Source: Clostridia bacterium (GTDB taxonomy: Bacteria; Bacillota; Clostridia; Christensenellales; Aristaeellaceae). Taken from it: a stretch of DNA of 64,000 bases. A program made the translations under genes and the position numbers. The stretch spans positions 1-64,000 of the forward strand of contig JAFYFC010000023.1 of NCBI GenBank assembly GCA_017543905.1. Direction: 5' to 3'. Numbering within the stretch: the stretch's first letter is position 1; each line of letters begins with the position of its first letter. Shown here piece by piece: positions 60,636-64,000 of this stretch. Below the pieces are notes generated by a model, which ran no database searches, was not told where the DNA came from, and worked only from the letters and a program-made list of their open reading frames with translations.

Positions 60636-63600
60636 TAGAACTTTTAAATCTTTTTGTTCGTTGAGCAGCTTTTCCTTGAGCGCAGTGAATTTAAGCTTTT
60701 CGAGCCTGCGCTTTGACGGACCGAGATGCTTGTCCTTCATGCAGATCGCGGAATACCTGCAGTATCTGCAGGCGTCGCCTGATCTGGTTTTTATCGGCCT
60801 TACAGCGGTATCCCCCGCATATATCCTGCGAGTAAACTCGGCGCATTTAGACATTACGTGGTTCATCAGCAGTCTGAACTCCTCCTGCGTAGCGACATTC
60901 GCTTTTTTGGAGATACCGCCCTGCGTGAAGCTTACGTCTATAACAGAGCTCACGTCGTCCGCTATCGCGTTCAATACGCGTTCGTCCGCAAGCGAAATGC
61001 CTTTTAACTTTGTCGACTTTACGCGCTCCTTTTCTATCGCTGCCGTTTCGCGCTCTTCGCTTGCAACCGGCTTGTCCGCGATATGAAAATAGTATATGCC
61101 GGCACACAGCGCAGAATGCTTTCTGCAGCTGGCCGCAAGATATACCAGCAGCTGCAATTCCAGTCCGGCATAGATTTCCGAAGCGTCCAGCTGCTTTGAG
61201 CCGCTTTTATAATCCACTACGAACGTGTACTTTTCTCCCTCGAATATACCGCCGTCCACGCGGTCGATGCGTCCGTCGAGCGGTACCGCAGTGCCGTCCG
61301 GAAGGTTTATGAACTGTCTGCCCTCCTTGCCGAAATCCACCTCGAGCTCAATCGGCGCGAATATGCCCTTTTTGAGCTGCTTATACAGCATTTCAGCTGC
61401 GCGGGAGGCAATGCGTCTTAAGGAAGCGACTTCCATCTGGGCTGAATTTCCGTCCTTAATGTACGGGCTCAGTTCTCCCTGCAGTACCTCGTCCACCACT
61501 TCGTTCATGCGCGCGCGGTATTCTTCGGCGTCTGGCTGTATGCCGCTTACTGTTTTTGTGAACCTTTCTGCGCATTCGTGCAGGAACTGACCGCGGTTCT
61601 GCGGATTTACTTCAAACGGCTCGTCGCTTTGAGGCTTTAATCCGTAATGCACAAAGTGTCTGAACGGGCACAGCGCATATTCCTCAAGGCGAGAAATGCT
61701 CGCGCGTCTTTTGTAAAGCGACCTTGCCAGCAATATGTCTATAGGCTCGCTGAGCGCCCTGAATTTAGCCGCGCGGCGCAGCACAGCCGCTTCTCCGGAT
61801 GCTTCGAGCAGCTTGAGCGCGGTTATGCTGTATGCGTCTGATTTGCCCGCGCTTATGTACGGCATGATGCTGTTAAGCGCGCTTTTTTGCGCAGTAAAGC
61901 GCAGTCTGTCCATTTCATCTGCCGCGTCATGCTCGTCTTCATTTCCGTTTTGGGGCAGCAAACGCCTGATCTCGCTGATTATGCTGCCATGTTCGAATGC
62001 GCTGCCGTCCGTATCGCTGATAGGATAAGATACGCTGACATATTCTTCCGCCAGCCCCAGCGCGTCCTTTGCATACATGCGCTTGGTGCGTGCAAGCGCG
62101 ATTCTGTCCGGCGCAAGATATCTGCCGCTTATATCCGAAAGGAGGTTTATCTCTTCGCTGTCCAGCACGCCACCCTCTGCGCTGTCGTCGGAAGCGACAC
62201 AGTGCAGCATGAACATAGCCTTGACCGGTCGCGTGCCCAGACGCTGAGGCGAACAGATATTTACAGAATCCGGCGACTGCGGCAGCAGCTTCATTATCGC
62301 AGCGTTCATCGCGCGCTTTATAAGATCAGAAAGCATGACGGCGCTCAGCGGAGAGTCGCCGAAAAGCTCGATCATCTGCTCGAAGACACTCATAAGCATG
62401 TTTACGACCCTTGCGTCGTCGGCGGCGAGCAGGCTTTCTCCGGACGCGATCAGCGCTCTGCGTCTTAAGGCGCATTTTGTAAAGCAGTCCAGCTCTACAA
62501 GATAATCGTACAGCGCGCACAGCTGCTCCTTAAGCGTTTTGGCTTCGCGCAGCGCGCTTTTTAGTTCGTTTACAGGCGCAGCGAGCTTTTCGCGCAGCGG
62601 TTCGTTTGTCGCGAGCATTTCCGCAGTGCCGCGTGTAAACGGCCTGAGCAGTGCGCCGGGGCGCAGCTTCATGCGCGTGCAGTAGCTCATAAGCGTTTCG
62701 GTCTCGGTTTCGTCAAGCGCAGTAAAGCCTGTTTCGCACAGCGAAAGGCAGCTTCTGGCTCTGCCGCTGATAAGCGTAAGGGTATCGATTATAAACGCGC
62801 ACAGAGGCTGAGACGCGGCGTTTCGTATTTCCTGGGTAAAATACGGTATCTCAAATTCCGCAAACGCGCGGTCGATAACGTCCAGATACGTTTCGGGACT
62901 GTCCGTCACCACGCAGATGTCAGAATAATGCCACGAGCGCTCTCTTACCAGCTCGCGTATGCCGGCGGCTGTGTATTCGGCTTCCTCATAAGGGTTTTTA
63001 AGCGCGGCAAGCTTAAGTGCGCCTTCCGGGTATTCGCAAGCCCGGCGCGGCATGCAGTATAGCTCGCTCGTAAGTCTTTTAAGCGGCGTTTTAATATCCG
63101 CGTCGGGCAGCTTCACGCGTGTAAAAGGTATATGCTTATCCGTAAGCAATTCAATAAGGCGTTCGAGCGAGCGCTCCATCGGCAAATATATCGAAACGTC
63201 CCTGCGCTCCTCGTCCGGCAAAGGAAGGTAAACCGTTACGTCCCTGCACACAGACGCCGTGCCCGCTATGAGTCTATTGATCTGCGCTGTCGTGATATCG
63301 AAGCCATATATGAGTATGCATGCGTTTTTGAGCGCAGCTGATGTCTGCATGAGCGAAATTGCCGCTTCTATTGCGTCTTCGCCGTCCTGCAGCAAGCCGG
63401 CGAGCTTATCTTCGTATGCTCTGTACAGAACGGACAGATCGAGCAGCTTTCCCTTTAACGATCCGTCGGTTTGCTTGTCAGCTATGTATTGCAGATCGTC
63501 CGGCCTGATGCCCGCCTGCTTGATGCGTGCGATCTCGTTGACGAGCTTCTGTTCAAACCCGGTGCGTCTGCTTGCAGACGCAAAGCGGGTAAGCTGCTTT

Positions 63601-63905
63601 GCGTGCTTTCTGAGCAGATAACCCATCAGCATGGCGCGTCCCTGCTCGTCTATCGGCTTGCCGGATGGATGACCGCATTCCTCGAAAACATATTCGCAAA
63701 ATCTTCGCGGTGAAACGATATTCAGGCTGAACGAGCCCTTAATGCCGAGTGCGTCGAACAGAAGAATTTCCGTATCGAGCGTAAGCTGATTCGGCACTAT
63801 GACGAAAACAGTCTGGTTTTCGTCGACTTTGGTAATCCTTGAGGCTTCCTTTGCAAGCGCGTCCGGAAGGACGCCGCGTCTGCCGGTGCAGATACTGATA
63901 CTCAT
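60630..63905 (-). CDS. addB: AddB-like helicase-nuclease subunit
   Basis: The 1091-residue protein matches AddB: helicase-like N-terminal part (VFVIVPNQLTLDTE near residue 33), long middle, then LEEYALCPFRHFVHYGL near residue 757 giving the first Fe-S cysteine, the nuclease motif FVVDYKSG, QLLVYL, and the last cysteines in ACRYCRYSAIC near the C-terminus. With AddA it processes double-strand breaks for recombination. The Walker A motif is lost (GRRGVLPDAL in place of GxxGxGKT). addA would be expected downstream but the next gene is unrelated. Its ATG overlaps the upstream gene's stop by four bases. Confidence 0.88.
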   Translation of the reverse strand: MSISICTGRRGVLPDALAKEASRITKVDENQTVFVIVPNQLTLDTEILLFDALGIKGSFSLNIVSPRRFCEYVFEECGHPSGKPIDEQGRAMLMGYLLRKHAKQLTRFASASRRTGFEQKLVNEIARIKQAGIRPDDLQYIADKQTDGSLKGKLLDLSVLYRAYEDKLAGLLQDGEDAIEAAISLMQTSAALKNACILIYGFDITTAQINRLIAGTASVCRDVTVYLPLPDEERRDVSIYLPMERSLERLIELLTDKHIPFTRVKLPDADIKTPLKRLTSELYCMPRRACEYPEGALKLAALKNPYEEAEYTAAGIRELVRERSWHYSDICVVTDSPETYLDVIDRAFAEFEIPYFTQEIRNAASQPLCAFIIDTLTLISGRARSCLSLCETGFTALDETETETLMSYCTRMKLRPGALLRPFTRGTAEMLATNEPLREKLAAPVNELKSALREAKTLKEQLCALYDYLVELDCFTKCALRRRALIASGESLLAADDARVVNMLMSVFEQMIELFGDSPLSAVMLSDLIKRAMNAAIMKLLPQSPDSVNICSPQRLGTRPVKAMFMLHCVASDDSAEGGVLDSEEINLLSDISGRYLAPDRIALARTKRMYAKDALGLAEEYVSVSYPISDTDGSAFEHGSIISEIRRLLPQNGNEDEHDAADEMDRLRFTAQKSALNSIMPYISAGKSDAYSITALKLLEASGEAAVLRRAAKFRALSEPIDILLARSLYKRRASISRLEEYALCPFRHFVHYGLKPQSDEPFEVNPQNRGQFLHECAERFTKTVSGIQPDAEEYRARMNEVVDEVLQGELSPYIKDGNSAQMEVASLRRIASRAAEMLYKQLKKGIFAPIELEVDFGKEGRQFINLPDGTAVPLDGRIDRVDGGIFEGEKYTFVVDYKSGSKQLDASEIYAGLELQLLVYLAASCRKHSALCAGIYYFHIADKPVASEERETAAIEKERVKSTKLKGISLADERVLNAIADDVSSVIDVSFTQGGISKKANVATQEEFRLLMNHVMSKCAEFTRRIYAGDTAVRPIKTRSGDACRYCRYSAICMKDKHLGPSKRRLEKLKFTALKEKLLNEQKDLKVLL

Positions 63906-64000
63906 ATTTGCCTTTCAAGCAGCATCGCTTTTATTTTTACCGTGCCGTCCGCGCCGAGCTCTCCCATACCTGCGAACTCGCTGCCCGCATATATGCGCAC
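63902..64000 (-). CDS. 3' end of a gene cut by the window, possibly TruB pseudouridine synthase
   Basis: A reading frame enters from the right edge and ends at TGA 63902-63904, overlapping the addB ATG. The 32 residues (starting VRIYAGSEFAGMGELGA) resemble the C-terminal PUA-type end of TruB, where a VRxYxxxxFxGxGE stretch is common. So short a piece does not allow a firm name. Confidence 0.5.
   Translation of the reverse strand: MRIYAGSEFAGMGELGADGTVKIKAMLLERQI

Overview
The window looks like chromosome of a Gram-positive anaerobe of the Clostridia, probably a gut or fibre-degrading member (a Christensenellales-like lineage is my best guess). The grounds are sigma-A promoters of TTGACA/TATAAT type, strong AGGAGG ribosome sites, a CIRCE operator, pyruvate phosphate dikinase, a GGGtGRT/NifU pair, AddB, and plant cell-wall enzymes fed by an LplB/LplC-type sugar ABC importer. 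Codon bias is GC-rich at third positions, which creates many long antisense shadow ORFs. I saw no rRNA, tRNA, CRISPR array, prophage or transposase.

Layout. 1-5.5 kb: the 3' end of a CofE-like (F420-0:glutamate ligase family) gene, then convergent hemW, lepA and a zinc-ribbon membrane protein. 5.6-6.7 kb: an XpaC-like protein. 6.7-16.7 kb: a rhamnogalacturonan/pectin utilisation locus (PL11 lyase, GH105 hydrolase, two ABC permeases, solute-binding protein, NodB-type deacetylase, PL22 oligogalacturonate lyase, CE12 acetylesterase). It has no ATPase and no regulator of its own. 16.7-19.0 kb: a three-gene acyltransferase/PAP2 operon of unknown product. 19.1-23.0 kb: a CIRCE-controlled htpG followed without a gap by a frameshifted apbE, a NusG-II-domain protein and a Gx transporter. 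23.1-24.6 kb: a divergent XRE regulator with LAPF repeats. 24.8-26.5 kb: NifU-like scaffold plus GGGtGRT protein. 26.9-29.5 kb: two TldD/PmbA proteins. 29.8-32.4 kb: ppdK.

32.5-42.1 kb is a second carbohydrate region: a sialidase-like BNR protein, an orphan radical SAM protein, pgi, a GH94 phosphorylase, a putative glycosidase and an SGNH esterase. 42.1-43.1 kb is gene-poor and holds an HExxH protein. 43.1-53.9 kb runs leftward through housekeeping genes: a giant double GT-C glycosyltransferase with yifB, yraN, rnhB, rbgA, rplS, cdsA, psuG and a cysteine desulfurase. 54.2-64 kb, also leftward, holds tkt, an unusual phosphohexomutase, a DUF2461 protein, two exported proteins, addB, and the 3' end of what may be truB.

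How it works together (inference): rhamnogalacturonan oligomers enter by the ABC importer, using an ATPase encoded elsewhere, and are cut inside the cell by PL11, GH105 and PL22 after deacetylation. GH94, pgi, tkt and ppdK feed the sugars into central metabolism. The least explained parts are the GGGtGRT/NifU pair, the acyltransferase/PAP2 operon, and the coupling of heat-shock control to a flavin-transfer gene set.
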